Source of the DNA: Limanda limanda | Taxonomy: Eukaryota > Chordata > Actinopteri > Pleuronectiformes > Pleuronectidae | NCBI RefSeq assembly: GCF_963576545.1 | Contig: NC_083648.1 | Location: 18,647,154 to 18,711,153 of the forward strand | Direction: 5' to 3' | DNA: 64,000 nucleotides | Part shown: in pieces, positions 23,445-39,735 of the stretch | How positions within the stretch are numbered: the first letter of the stretch is position 1 | Layout: every line of letters begins with the position of its first letter | Translations under genes and position numbers: made by a program | The notes under the pieces: model-generated | What the model saw: only the letters and a program-made list of their open reading frames with translations | Told to the model about the DNA's origin: nothing | Database searches by the model: none

Positions 23445-23605
23445 CTCGGGGCGGGAGACATCGATGATCTCATCTTTTAGTTCCTGGCTGCGAAATTAGC
23501 TTGAGCCAAGTTTTAGTTACTTTCCTTTAACTGACCCGGATATAAACAGTCTTCTTTTCCGGCTTCTCGTGAAGAATCATAACACTAACCTTCACGAGAA
23601 AGTGA
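23445..23605 (+). promoter_or_regulatory. hormad1: hormad1 promoter region with E2F-like box and inverted repeat
   Basis: A GGCGGGA box (23450-23456) is compatible with E2F/E2F6 or Sp-family binding. Further on, TTCTCGTGAAG (23564-23574) and CTTCACGAGAA (23590-23600) form a perfect 11-bp inverted repeat with a 15-base spacer, ending about 130 bp before the start codon. No TATA box is evident. E2F6-containing repressors silence meiotic genes in mammalian soma; involvement here is inference. Confidence 0.45.
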
Positions 23606-23729
23606 CATTAATACTATTTTAGGTTCTCTGGAATCAGCGAAGGTTAAATACTAAATACTAGCTAGCTCGTTCGTTAGCATTAGCGGCACCTAGCTAGTTA
23701 GCTAACACTCGGCAACAGGACGGAGGAAA

Positions 23730-26260
23730 ATGGCAGCAGGGAAGATGTGCGCCAGGAAGACCGAGGAGGAAACGGCAGAGGTTTGATGAAGATAACATTT
23801 ATCACATGGTTATTTACTCAAACTTCACATATGTATTGATTAACATATTTAAGATAGTGAACAAAGCCACCCATGAAGTTCAAAGTCAATCCTACTGTCA
23901 TGTTAGCTTAAATGTTGACTCCTCTTAAAGAGACATTGTGGTTGTTGTTTAGAAGTGGACAGGGCTGTTCCTGAACGACCTGAAGACCAGGCAGGAGTCC
24001 CTGGTGTTTGTCAAGAGGATGATGGCCGTGGCCGTCTCCTCCATCACTTACCTCAGAGGGATCTTCCCTGAGGACGCCTACAGATCCAGATACCTGGAAG
24101 GTGAACACACAAGAGGATGTACATTGTGCTAACACAGGATTTAGTAAATGCATTTACTACTGTCTATATCTACAGAGGGGTTTCACATGACATAACTCCA
24201 TACTACACCAAGTAGATAATAAAGGTCTGTTCGAAGGCATTTATTAGTTTCTGTCTGTGGGAAAGTGGGAACAATTTTAAAAGTCCCTCAAACTACTCAA
24301 TCTCTATCTCTTTAACCCAATCATACACATTTATGTCACTACTGTATATGTGATGTCTTCATTTCCATTCTCTGATCCTCTCCTGAAACAGTTTGGAGCC
24401 TCTGGAGATGCTCGCCTCACACTTTGAAAACCTCTGTTCTATACAGTAATTGCTGTTTTAGAACAACTAGTTTTTTAATAAAAGATGAAAAGCACTGCAA
24501 ATGGCTCTTGAAAACTTACTGACAATGCACAGACTTGTAAAATAGGTTAAATATAATATCATATAACTATGAATGAGTTTTGCGATATGATAAACACTCT
24601 TTGGTTTGTCTTTTGTTGTTTTCCATTCGACCAGATCTGTGTGTCAAGGTTCTACGTGAAGACTGCAGCAGGCCTGGTGCCAGTAAAGTTGTGAAATGGT
24701 AATTATAATATTTATGCCATGACACTCATAACACCAGACCAGACCCAATTAAAAAAGAAATATCCATTAATTTCCCTACTTAATTTATTTCTTTATATTT
24801 TTGTTCCAGGATGATGGGCTGCTTTGATGCCATAGAGAAGCAATATGTAAGTTAAGGCATATATGAATATTTACTTATTTATGTTTTATCTGTTCCTTTA
24901 TTTTGGATCAGTACTTCAACTATTTCTACTAACGTTCACTGTTATTCTGTTAACAGCTCCAGATTGTGTTCATTGGGGTACGTAAGTCAGCAGCACTTCT
25001 CTTAAACACTTTGTCTACATGGACACAACCAATAATTGTTTTTTTTTATCCATCTAGGTGTACACCAATCCAGATGAACCCGACGTAAGTTCTCTGTTAA
25101 AATACTGAATTGTCAATAAAGAAAACACGAGTTTGATCGACACTAAGATTTATTCGTCTTGTTTTGCAGTGCATTATTGAGTCTTACCAGTTCAAATTCA
25201 AATACACTGAGAAGGGACCAGAGATGGACATAATCAGGTAGGTGTGGACTGGACATAATAGGATTGCGTTGGTCACAACAATGCTGCCTCCACATGTGGG
25301 CTGGTGGTGATATAATCTTCATAAAACTGCAGGAACAATGACGTGAATATGCAGGTGACGATGGAGCACACCAAGAGAGCATCAGTTCTGCTCATCAGGA
25401 AGCTCTTCCTGCTCATGCAGAACCTGGACTCCCTTCCCAGTAGCGTGTACATCACCATGAAGCTCTACTACTATGACGACAGTAAGATGCAGTATTTAAC
25501 TATTACCTCAGAGAATCAAATAAAAAAACGGGTGGAATGTGTAGTGAAACTTTTTCTTTCTACTCTTCGTTCTAAGTCACTCCTGCTGAATACCAGCCAC
25601 CGGGCTTCAAGGAGGGTGAATGTGACAGTCTGTGGTTTGAAGGCATGCCTGTGCACTTCAAGGTGGGCGAGGTGCAGACGGCCTTCCACAGCTTGAGAGT
25701 CCGCGTGTCGGCCCAACAAAGCCGCATGGAGAAACTTCAGGAAGGGAATCAGCTGAGGGAGACCAAGAAGGTGCCTCAGAGAAATCCCTCAAGGAGGGGA
25801 ATGGTCAAGGTGGGTTCAGGTAGACGACTAAGACCTGTGTGGTCTCACAACTGAGGTTTTCAGTTCGGCACACACTGCGTCATGGTTTCATCATATTATT
25901 TTTAACACCTCATTGCAGGTTCCACCAACGAAAATATACAATGAAGACGATCTACCCTCTGAAGACGGTAAGTGAAATATGATGGTGCTAATATATAAGT
26001 GTGATAATATCTGAGGTGATTCACTGTTGTTTCGTTTAAACAGAGTCTGCACAGTTCAAGAAACCCACCCGACCTGTGGCAAAGGTAAACATGCACAAAG
26101 GCCTGATCATAATAGAATATGCAGGCTATAGAAAAATACATTTTGTGACACTTCAATTGTATCACTGATTAGTGAAAAGCAGAGAGGTGATAATCCTTTT
26201 TCTCTATCGCAGAGACAAGCAGCTGCCAAAAAACCGGCGAGGAAGAGACGAAGAACTTAG
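23730..26260 (+). CDS. hormad1: HORMA domain-containing protein 1 (meiotic chromosome axis)
   Basis: HORMAD1 coats unsynapsed meiotic chromosome axes and supports double-strand-break formation, homologue pairing and checkpoint signalling. Coding exons: 23730-23780, 23953-24100, 24635-24698, 24810-24846, 24957-24977, 25058-25084, 25170-25237, 25333-25481, 25577-25809, 25920-25968, 26044-26084 and 26213-26260, giving 311 residues. The HORMA fold spans about residues 25-230, with family stretches [47 protein letters not shown] and LYYYDD followed by [10 protein letters not shown]. The C-terminal region is short and ends in the basic cluster [10 protein letters not shown], a likely nuclear signal. 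Human HORMAD1 is about 394 residues, so roughly 80 C-terminal residues are absent or lie in exons I could not find. HORMAD2 is the alternative; N-terminal wording favours HORMAD1. Confidence 0.9.
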
Positions 26261-26305
26261 TCAAGAAGACAAGAGCGAAAGTCCAACACATGTATGGAAA
26301 ATGTC

Positions 26306-26311
26306 TTTATT
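26306..26311 (-). terminator. aldh9a1: candidate aldh9a1 polyadenylation signal
   Basis: TTTATT on plus reads AATAAA on minus. It is the only canonical signal I found downstream of the aldh9a1 stop (27073). Use of it would give a 3'UTR of about 780 nt overlapping the hormad1 3'UTR on the opposite strand. Non-canonical signals closer to the stop cannot be excluded. Confidence 0.35.
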
Positions 26312-26562
26312 ATATTGTTATTTACAGACGGTGTTCAAGTCACAATTTATATGATTTGATATGAGTTAAACAGGTCCTTTCTGTTGTTTGTCCTCAAAAG
26401 CAAAATGTTCTTTTCACAGTTCTGATCCAAACAACACTAGCGTAAGAGTTCTACAAGAAAAATACAATCTCTATGATTTGAAATCAACACAATGTTAGAA
26501 AGTGCTTCATTCTTTTAGTACTGTGTGTGTGTATAAAGATATATTGATTTAGTTGATCAAGA

Positions 26563-26568
26563 AATAAA
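26563..26568 (+). terminator. hormad1: hormad1 polyadenylation signal AATAAA
   Basis: AATAAA lies about 300 bases past the hormad1 stop codon. Confidence 0.6.
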
Positions 26569-27072
26569 ACTTGGTTGTAAACTTAGGTTTGTGTGTATAA
26601 CTGTAAAATGTATTTACAATTTAAGTCTCTTCATATGGAAGAAAATAATGAGTGAGGCAGCACTGCTGCAGTGCAATTTATATAACACAAAATGCAGCTT
26701 ATAAATGCTGAAGTAGCTAAAAGAAATCAGTGTTCATTAAGTACACAACTGTCTCTAATTAGATTAATTTGGCACAGACAGTAATGTTCCTTTTCAATTC
26801 TTACATTTTCCACCTCATGTCACATTTGTATTACTCTACTTAGTCACCTCAGCGTTTTGGCTAAGATCACCTTGAGCTGTGATTTCCTCCAACTCACAAA
26901 ATACTGACAAACATGGCTCAACATTCAAGGTAAACAACTGGAGCCCCATGGATCCAAACTAGCTTCTAATCACATCTGATCACTGATGTGTCTTTTTCCC
27001 TGAGTAATGGATGAGATGTCCTGGTCCAGACCATCTGCTCCAGTTCTTCATCGTCCTCTGTGTGTGTGTAAA

Positions 27073-32653
<5,581 letters not shown>

Positions 32654-33289
32654 CCTCACACCGGCCCTGGAGCTGGAAGATTAGCTGAAAGCTGTAAAAT
32701 ACACCGTGTGTTAATGTCAAGTAGAACCTCATTAGCTAAAAACCATAAAACCATAAAACCTACAACGCGTCAACAAGAGGAGCATGTGTTCACGCTATCT
32801 ACTTTTCTTCCACTCGTCAGAAGTTTGTGACGGCTCCATAATGTGTTTAAGTCTTTGTAGTAAACGTACCTACAGGAATCTTCACTTTAAATGTAGTTTA
32901 AGTGATAAAGAACAGAAAAGTAACGGTTCATCAAACGCTTCGTCAACTTACTTAATTTTGCTGAGGCTCCAAACAGGGGGGCGGGGCCAAGTGCGACGCT
33001 AGCTGGTTCAGATCATAGACGGTTGAGATCCGGCAGCTGCAAGAAGCGTGACAGGTGATTGGCTGGCTTCACCGTCAATCACGAACACCAAAAAAAAATC
33101 AACCAATGTTATTATCAAACTAATAATTTGATTGATTATGAGCCCGATGCGGATTAAATGTAGCACGTGTGGAAATATAAATGAAAATAAAAATAAAAAC
33201 AGCTTGAACGTGAAAGTGACGTTGGCGTTGTGGGAGGGGCCTCACGCTCATATCCCGGGCCCCGCGGCTCGCAGCGACACTCAGCAAGT
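32654..33289. promoter_or_regulatory. shared bidirectional promoter of aldh9a1 and uck2
   Basis: The two start codons are 636 bp apart and diverge. The interval is CpG-rich at both ends, has no clear TATA box, and contains a GC box GGGGCGGGGCC (32978-32988), an inverted CCAAT box (ATTGG, 33058-33062) and a direct CCAAT box (33103-33107). Opposed CCAAT boxes plus Sp1-type sites are typical of bidirectional vertebrate promoters. Confidence 0.6.
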
Positions 33290-36200
33290 ATGGCCGGAGA
33301 CAGCGAGACGCACCTGAAGGACCGCGGGGACAACAGCAGCGTGGTTCGACAGCCTTTCCTCATCGGGGTCTCCGGGGGCACCGCCAGCGGAAAGGTGGGA
33401 CCCGCACCCGGCCGCCTCGACGGTCCTCCCGACCTGTCACGCTTCGATACCGTAGATACAGGCCGGTACCCGGGCGCTGGGTGACCGCGTGGCTCCGAGC
33501 GAGTGATTGACAGCTCCGTCATCTGGCTGAGCAGCCGGCTGCCCCCCCCCCAACTCCGCTTTGATTTGACCCGCTTCCACACCACCTCGTTAGTCTGACC
33601 CGTTTTGTTCACCCGAGTTACCCCCCCCCCAGCCCCCGTCACCCCTTTGTACAAGATGGCAGTCATCCTCCGCGCCGGTCTACCCTTTGTACTACGTGGA
33701 TATCTGGGGGGGGGGGGGGGGGGGGGGGTCTTAGCTCAGCTAGCCGCCTAGCATGAGATTCCATCACATAGCTAGCTTAGCACCGCCCGCCTGCGCTAGA
33801 CAATGGCTGGTGCTAGCTCCCCTCAGCCCCCCGAGGGCAGCTTCACCGTGTTTGTAAACACTGCCGACCTCTTTCGTGTCCCGTCTCCAGTCTCCTCACG
33901 ACGACTCGGTATGTATCGTTAAATTGGCCTCGTTGTGTGGCGTTTCAATGTGGGTCCCAGTTCAGTCCCAGTGACCCGGTGTGACCGCTGACGTTCGCCC
34001 ACCCAGATGCTGCTGGGATGGATGTAACAGACTCTGACGCCAGCGGGAGAATAAAAAAAAGAAAAGCAGCAGCTCCGTTGTCCCATTGTTGTGTTTATTA
34101 GTAGATAAATACACACAAGGGGAATCCGCGTAATGTGATAACAAGCGGGATTATATCAAAGCGAACAGATGGTGTTTTTAATGCATTTGATGAGGCGGTG
34201 GCGTGGGCGGACCGCATCACACCGGATCTGACCCTCTCCTCGATCCACAGACGTGGACACACACACGTGGAAGACGTCATTGTGGTTCTTTGTTTGCCTC
34301 TTTCAAACCGGACACACCTGAGAGGGGGGGGCAGTGATCCGTGTTAGTTTCCACCGGCTGCTTGTTTTCTCCGTTTCACTTGTAGCCTCGTGTGTGATCC
34401 CCACAGGAGGGTGACGACTCTCGGATCGTTTGGTTTCATCCCGACCGCTGTTCCGTAAACCGATCCCACCCCCTGCCGGTGTTTTGCTTCCTGGTAACTC
34501 GTCACTAGGGGCCGGAGGAGGCTTGTCTGTGGTGCTGTGACGCCAGACTAGTTCAGACTTTTAATTGGGAGCTCGGTGACGTCTGTCCCTGGGTTTGAGA
34601 ACATTCTCCTCGTCAACTGGATGATGTCATTTAGTTTCCCTTCGTGCAGGCAGCCACCCTCCTTAATTCCATAAGCCATGCCTCCGATGCTTCACGATGA
34701 TGGACCCTTGTTAATGTTAGATATGACAATATTGTCTTTGATCATCATTAATTACAAAATACAAAAATATTCATCATCGAGAAGGTTGCTGACAAATGTT
34801 TTCATCAATCAGCTATTTGCTTATAAATGTAGATTTTAAAGCCGTCAAGTGGCCAAAGCTAAATTAGCCACTTTGTATCAATTACAATACGCCCCCCACC
34901 CAAAGCAATACTTTTACAATGACTAACAAGTAGAGACATGAAAATAACCATAAGAATATGATTTGATTCACTTTCTTTATAAAGAAACAAGTTATTGTGA
35001 TTTGTTGGCTGATGCCGTGGACTGCACCACTGAATGCCAGTGTGGTTTGATCGGCGGTGAGTCAGGCCCACGCAGCTCAAATTGTTGCGTTTGAATGGGT
35101 CGGCACAACCTCCCGGCTGGGGGCGTCCGAATTCATCTGCAGCCCAGTTTCATGAACACAAAGGTGGCACAGCCTCGCAGGGCTGAGGAATGCCCAGTCA
35201 GCACCGGGTATCACTTAGTGTGGGAGGTCACTGAGTACAAACGTGGTGGGACACGGGGCACTGAGTTGGTGACATTAGGTGACCTCTCGTGGCCACTTGT
35301 CATAACTCCTGGATGTACATGAATGTGGGTTTAACTGCAATTTAAGTTTTTATTTGGACTGAATTTAAAGTAGTTATCCAAACCATGCTTTCACTCATTC
35401 TGCCGCTGGTGTTCCTGCAGATATAGGGGTGTGGCCCTGAACATTTTTAGCCTCCGTTTATCCATCAACCCTTTTTCTATCGAGTCACCCTCTCCAACTG
35501 CCGTCTCTTCTTTCTTTTCTACTCATGCAGTCGTCGGTATGTGAGAAAATCATGGAGCTGCTGGGGCAGGACAAGATCGACCACCACCAGAGGCAGGTGG
35601 CGATCCTCAGCCAGGACAGCTTCTACAAGGTGCTGACCCCAGAGCAGAAGGCCAAGGCTTCGAAGGGACAGTTCAACTTTGATCATCCAGGTATGAAGCC
35701 TCTTGTTATTGCTGGCACACTGCTGGGCATGGGAGTGAACTACTTGTAGACCATTTGTGGGATTAATGGTATTAATAACTCGCTCAGTCTCCTTTCATTC
35801 TACACATATTAAAAATAGTACTCGGCTGGCCATTTCAATTGCAGATATGATTAAACACAATGCTTAAAGCAGCTGCCTTGTGTTTTAGCCTGTGCGTTGG
35901 TACCGTGTGGAGAATTTTCCCCAAATGTTCTTGGCAATAGCATAGACTCCATTTTTGGTGTCTGACTTTGTCCCCTCTTGCTGCTGCTTCCTTTCTCGGC
36001 TCTTTAAAAGCCCCCCGTCAGCAGGCTTTTCTCAGAGGCAGCTGCTCTGGGACTCAGACTCAGCCCAACACGTGCTACACGGATGGGATTCCTGTATTAC
36101 CAAAGGTGCAGTGTGAGGGTCCCACGTGTCCCTGTCTGCACACTAAGGCAGAGCCAACATTTTATTAATATTAATTCCCACATACAATCTAAGCTGCTCA

Positions 36201-38097
36201 TGAAATTAGCACAGTAATCCAACATTATTCTTTATGTATCAGGGCTGATTATTTTCAGTTATTCATAGAAAAGGACATTTAATCTAGGTGTTATCTTTGT
36301 GCGCCTCATGACAGTCATGTTACAAGCAGTGACCATAGGCAAGTTCAAACTACACTTGCAAGATGTCAATCGTCTGGACTATATTCAAAATGTGCAAAGA
36401 TGACCTCCCAAAAAGTCACGTTAAACCTGCAAACCACCTGAAAACTAAAACAACAGAGTCGTCTGAAACTGCTGTTCTTTCCAGTATTGCTGATGTAAAT
36501 CTGACGTAGATGCTAATGCTTAATTCTTACTGCATTTCCAAGCCACAAACTGGTGTTCAGGGCAACCACTGCACACTCAGCTGATGTTAAGTGATGCCTC
36601 ATCCGATTAACAACACAGCTTTGCCTTTTCTTGTCCCAGATGCCTTTGACAATGAGCTAATCATGCAGACACTCAAGGACATCCTGCAGGGCAAGACTGT
36701 CCAGATCCCTTTATATGACTTTGTTACTCATTCCAGGTAAGCACCCTGATTTGTTTTCTACTCAGTGACCATGGCCAGTGTCCCTGCATGTTGAAACACT
36801 TTCTATAGAAAGATGTCTGAACCCAGTCACTGACCGACGGGGTACTTTTCTTTGTGTTCTAGGAAAGAGGAGTTTATCACGGTGTATCCGGCTGATGTGG
36901 TCCTGTTCGAGGGGATCCTCATGTTCTACTCTCAGGAGATTAGAGATCTGTTCCAGATGAAGCTGTTTGTTGACACAGATCCAGACACACGCCTCTCCCG
37001 CAGAGGTGTGTACTGAGAGTGTGACAACTGCAGAGCAGGGCACCTCCTATCATTTGTACTAATAACCATAATTACTCATTTAAAGATGAAGGTAGATTCC
37101 TTTGCCGCAGCAATGGGCTCTCCCAGTTCTCCACTTAACTCTTGCTTTGCATATTACTGTGGGGTTTGATGCGTTTGTTATTTCTATAGTTTTTTGAATG
37201 CTATTCATATTGTCCTTCGTCTTTTGTCTTTCAGTTTTGAGAGACATCAGTGAGCGTGGACGAGAGCTGGAGCAAGTGCTAGCTCAGTACATTACCTTTG
37301 TGAAACCGGCCTTTGAGGAGTTCTGTTTGCCAGTAAGTGATTTTCTAACTTACATTACATCTGTGGTTGTGCACGGTCTGATCGTTTGACCGTAAAGGTC
37401 AATATTAGCAGCTGGCTTTAGCTTAGTACAATGTTATTGTGTCCGTTGATATTTAATGAGACAGTAAGAAATGTGTCCCACCTAGTACTCTGAATCACAA
37501 CCATTTAATAGATCCATAATAACATGTTTATCTATTTAGGAAATGTATCACACTTTATTATCTGATTATCTGTTTTAAATAATCTGGCTATATTGTGCAG
37601 TACACATCTGATAAAAATGTCTTGTAACTTGAGTATTGTTTGACCTTTGCCCCCCTTTTTTCCTTTTAGACAAAGAAGTATGCAGATGTGATTATTCCAC
37701 GAGGAGCAGATAACCTTGGTAAGGGCCAAGTGGAGTGGACATGGCATGCTACAGTCATGTGTATATAATTATATTCAGTCTATGGTTTTGACCAGGGGAA
37801 AAAAGAAGACGACTTGGATGCAGTAAAGACATTTTTTACTAGTTTTATACTTTTTAAATGTCCACCATGAGTCTGATTGTGTTACAGACACGTAAAGCTA
37901 AATCGGCTCCGTACTCTTGAGTCCTCTGAATAACCATCTCGTTCTGTTCTCTTCCTGCAGTGGCGATCAACTTGATAGTACAGCACATCCAGGACATTCT
38001 GAACGGCGGGCTGAACAAGCGTCACAATGGCTGCCTGAACGGCCACAGCACCCCACGTCAGCGGAGGACCTCCGAGTCCAGCAGCCGGCCTCATTGA
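33290..38097 (+). CDS. uck2: uridine-cytidine kinase 2
   Basis: UCK2 phosphorylates uridine and cytidine to UMP and CMP in the pyrimidine salvage pathway. Seven coding exons: 33290-33394, 35531-35690, 36640-36736, 36863-37005, 37235-37332, 37670-37718 and 37961-38097, giving 262 residues (human 261). The P-loop GGTASGKS spans residues 29-36 and is split by intron 1 between Lys35 and Ser36. The catalytic Asp64 region reads ILSQDSFY. Further family stretches are [52 protein letters not shown] and the C-terminus [20 protein letters not shown]. The ending SESSSRPH matches UCK2 rather than UCK1 or UCKL1. Teleosts often keep two uck2 copies, and which one this is cannot be decided. Exon 1 lies in a CpG island followed by a long G run in intron 1. 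Confidence 0.95.
33706..33728 (+). repeat. 23-base pure G run in uck2 intron 1
   Basis: The tract is uninterrupted G on the sense strand within the CpG island. It is capable of quadruplex formation and is likely length-variable. Assembly error is possible at such homopolymers. Confidence 0.9.
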
Positions 38098-39354
38098 CCT
38101 CGCCACACCTCTCTCACAGTGTGGAGAGGGGTGTGGGGGTTGTGCTGTAAATAACGCCTGTTGAAATCACTGTATTTAAGAAAAGTGGGAAGGAAAAAAA
38201 AATTTAAAGAATTGAAATGCCTTTTATTATACGATGACTACTCTCGTTCTTAGTTCCTTTTTGCCGTAATTGTTGGACGTAGGATGCAGATTTGTCAGGA
38301 GGGTAAAAGAGAAGCTCTTCTCGAGATGAGACCATGGGTTTAAATTGACCCTTTCATTTTTCTCCCATATTGCATTATGGTTTTTTTTATGTATCCCCTG
38401 CTGCTCCATGGAAATTCATGTCGATAATGAATAAAAGAGGGGGAAACCTTTTTTATTCTGTAATGTCTGATAACACTTGAACCCCTAATGCCTGGGGGAG
38501 TTGGATTAATGTTTGGCTGAGTTCCAAACTAGAAGTATATGGAATAGAAGATGAGTTAAGCAAACCAGGATTGCACTCTGTATTTGTACTGACAATCTTG
38601 GTGCTGTTTCCTACCTTTTTATTTCTCTGTGTTGTTCGGTGTAATGAGTCACACTAGAAGTCTGTTTACTACACAAAGTGTCCACCATGTTGATACTGTG
38701 TAAAGTCTGCAGCAGCAGAAACACGCCACATGATTCTCTGTACTGACGCAGAATAAGGCCGACAAGTGAGCGGCTCGAAGGTTCAAACGCCTATTGAGTC
38801 CAGTGTTGTGGTTATTGATACAGTTTTGGGACACTTAGCCTATTGTGTCGTGACTGTCCCTATCAAGACATATAATACACCTACTTCTATGTCTTTAAAA
38901 AGGTGATTAAATATCTTAGTTTCAAAAGACAGAAACAGCCCTGTTGAATAAAATTCAATTATGATGTATACTCTCAGGTTGATTACACCATCATGGTTTG
39001 AGACGTCAGAATTAAAAGGAAAAGGGTGTGACAAAGGTGTTCAATGCCACAGCAATATCAACTATTCCAGGTGTGTGGCCGTTTATAACCAGGACCCACC
39101 GCAATGCCTCTGCAAAGTTGCCTCAGGTTTCGCTAACATGTACAGCCAGTAGCAACCAATTTCCATTATAACACAAGGTTACAATAAAAGCTGTCGAATT
39201 CATTTTGTATTCTACGTGCTGTATTTGTTGTGTAAAGTGTATATGAATGAATGATTTGTACTATGAGATTTGTACTGTACGGCTGGTGAATTGGCCGGAA
39301 GGAGTATTTCGATGATTTACAGGATTTTCGTCAAATTGCTTAATGGTCAATAAA
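38098..39354 (+). other. uck2: uck2 3'UTR
   Basis: About 1.26 kb between the uck2 stop and the last good AATAAA (39349-39354). Earlier AATAAA signals near 38432, 38948 and 39184 suggest alternative polyadenylation. No other gene is seen. The short frames here are not supported. Confidence 0.55.
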
Positions 39355-39735
39355 GTGATACAGCCCAAAGTATCTGTCATGAGGTTTGATTCCTATGGGG
39401 AAATGCGCACGTGTGAGTGTGTGTGCAAAACAAAGCTCTCAAATGTAGGTCAGACAGTTTCCCCTGTGACCGCTAGAGGGCGCAACTGACTGCTGAACCT
39501 GCTCCGTTCACATGCTGACGGATTTTTGAAGATTTACATCAATTGTGCGGCTATAATACGAAAGAATGACCTAGAAAACAAACCTTTGTCATCCCAAAAA
39601 AATAAAACACGCTTATATGACCAACACTGTTTAAACATGTCGTTATCGCCCCTAACTAAACCAGTACGAGTCCAACAGCAACCGAGAAGTTAGAATATAC
39701 GAGGAGTGCGTGAACGCAGCGGGGGGAGCTTCAAG

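Noticed and set aside
32657..32659. GTG as an upstream start of aldh9a1
   Set aside because: A normal ATG in frame lies two codons downstream (32653), so there is no reason to invoke a non-AUG start.
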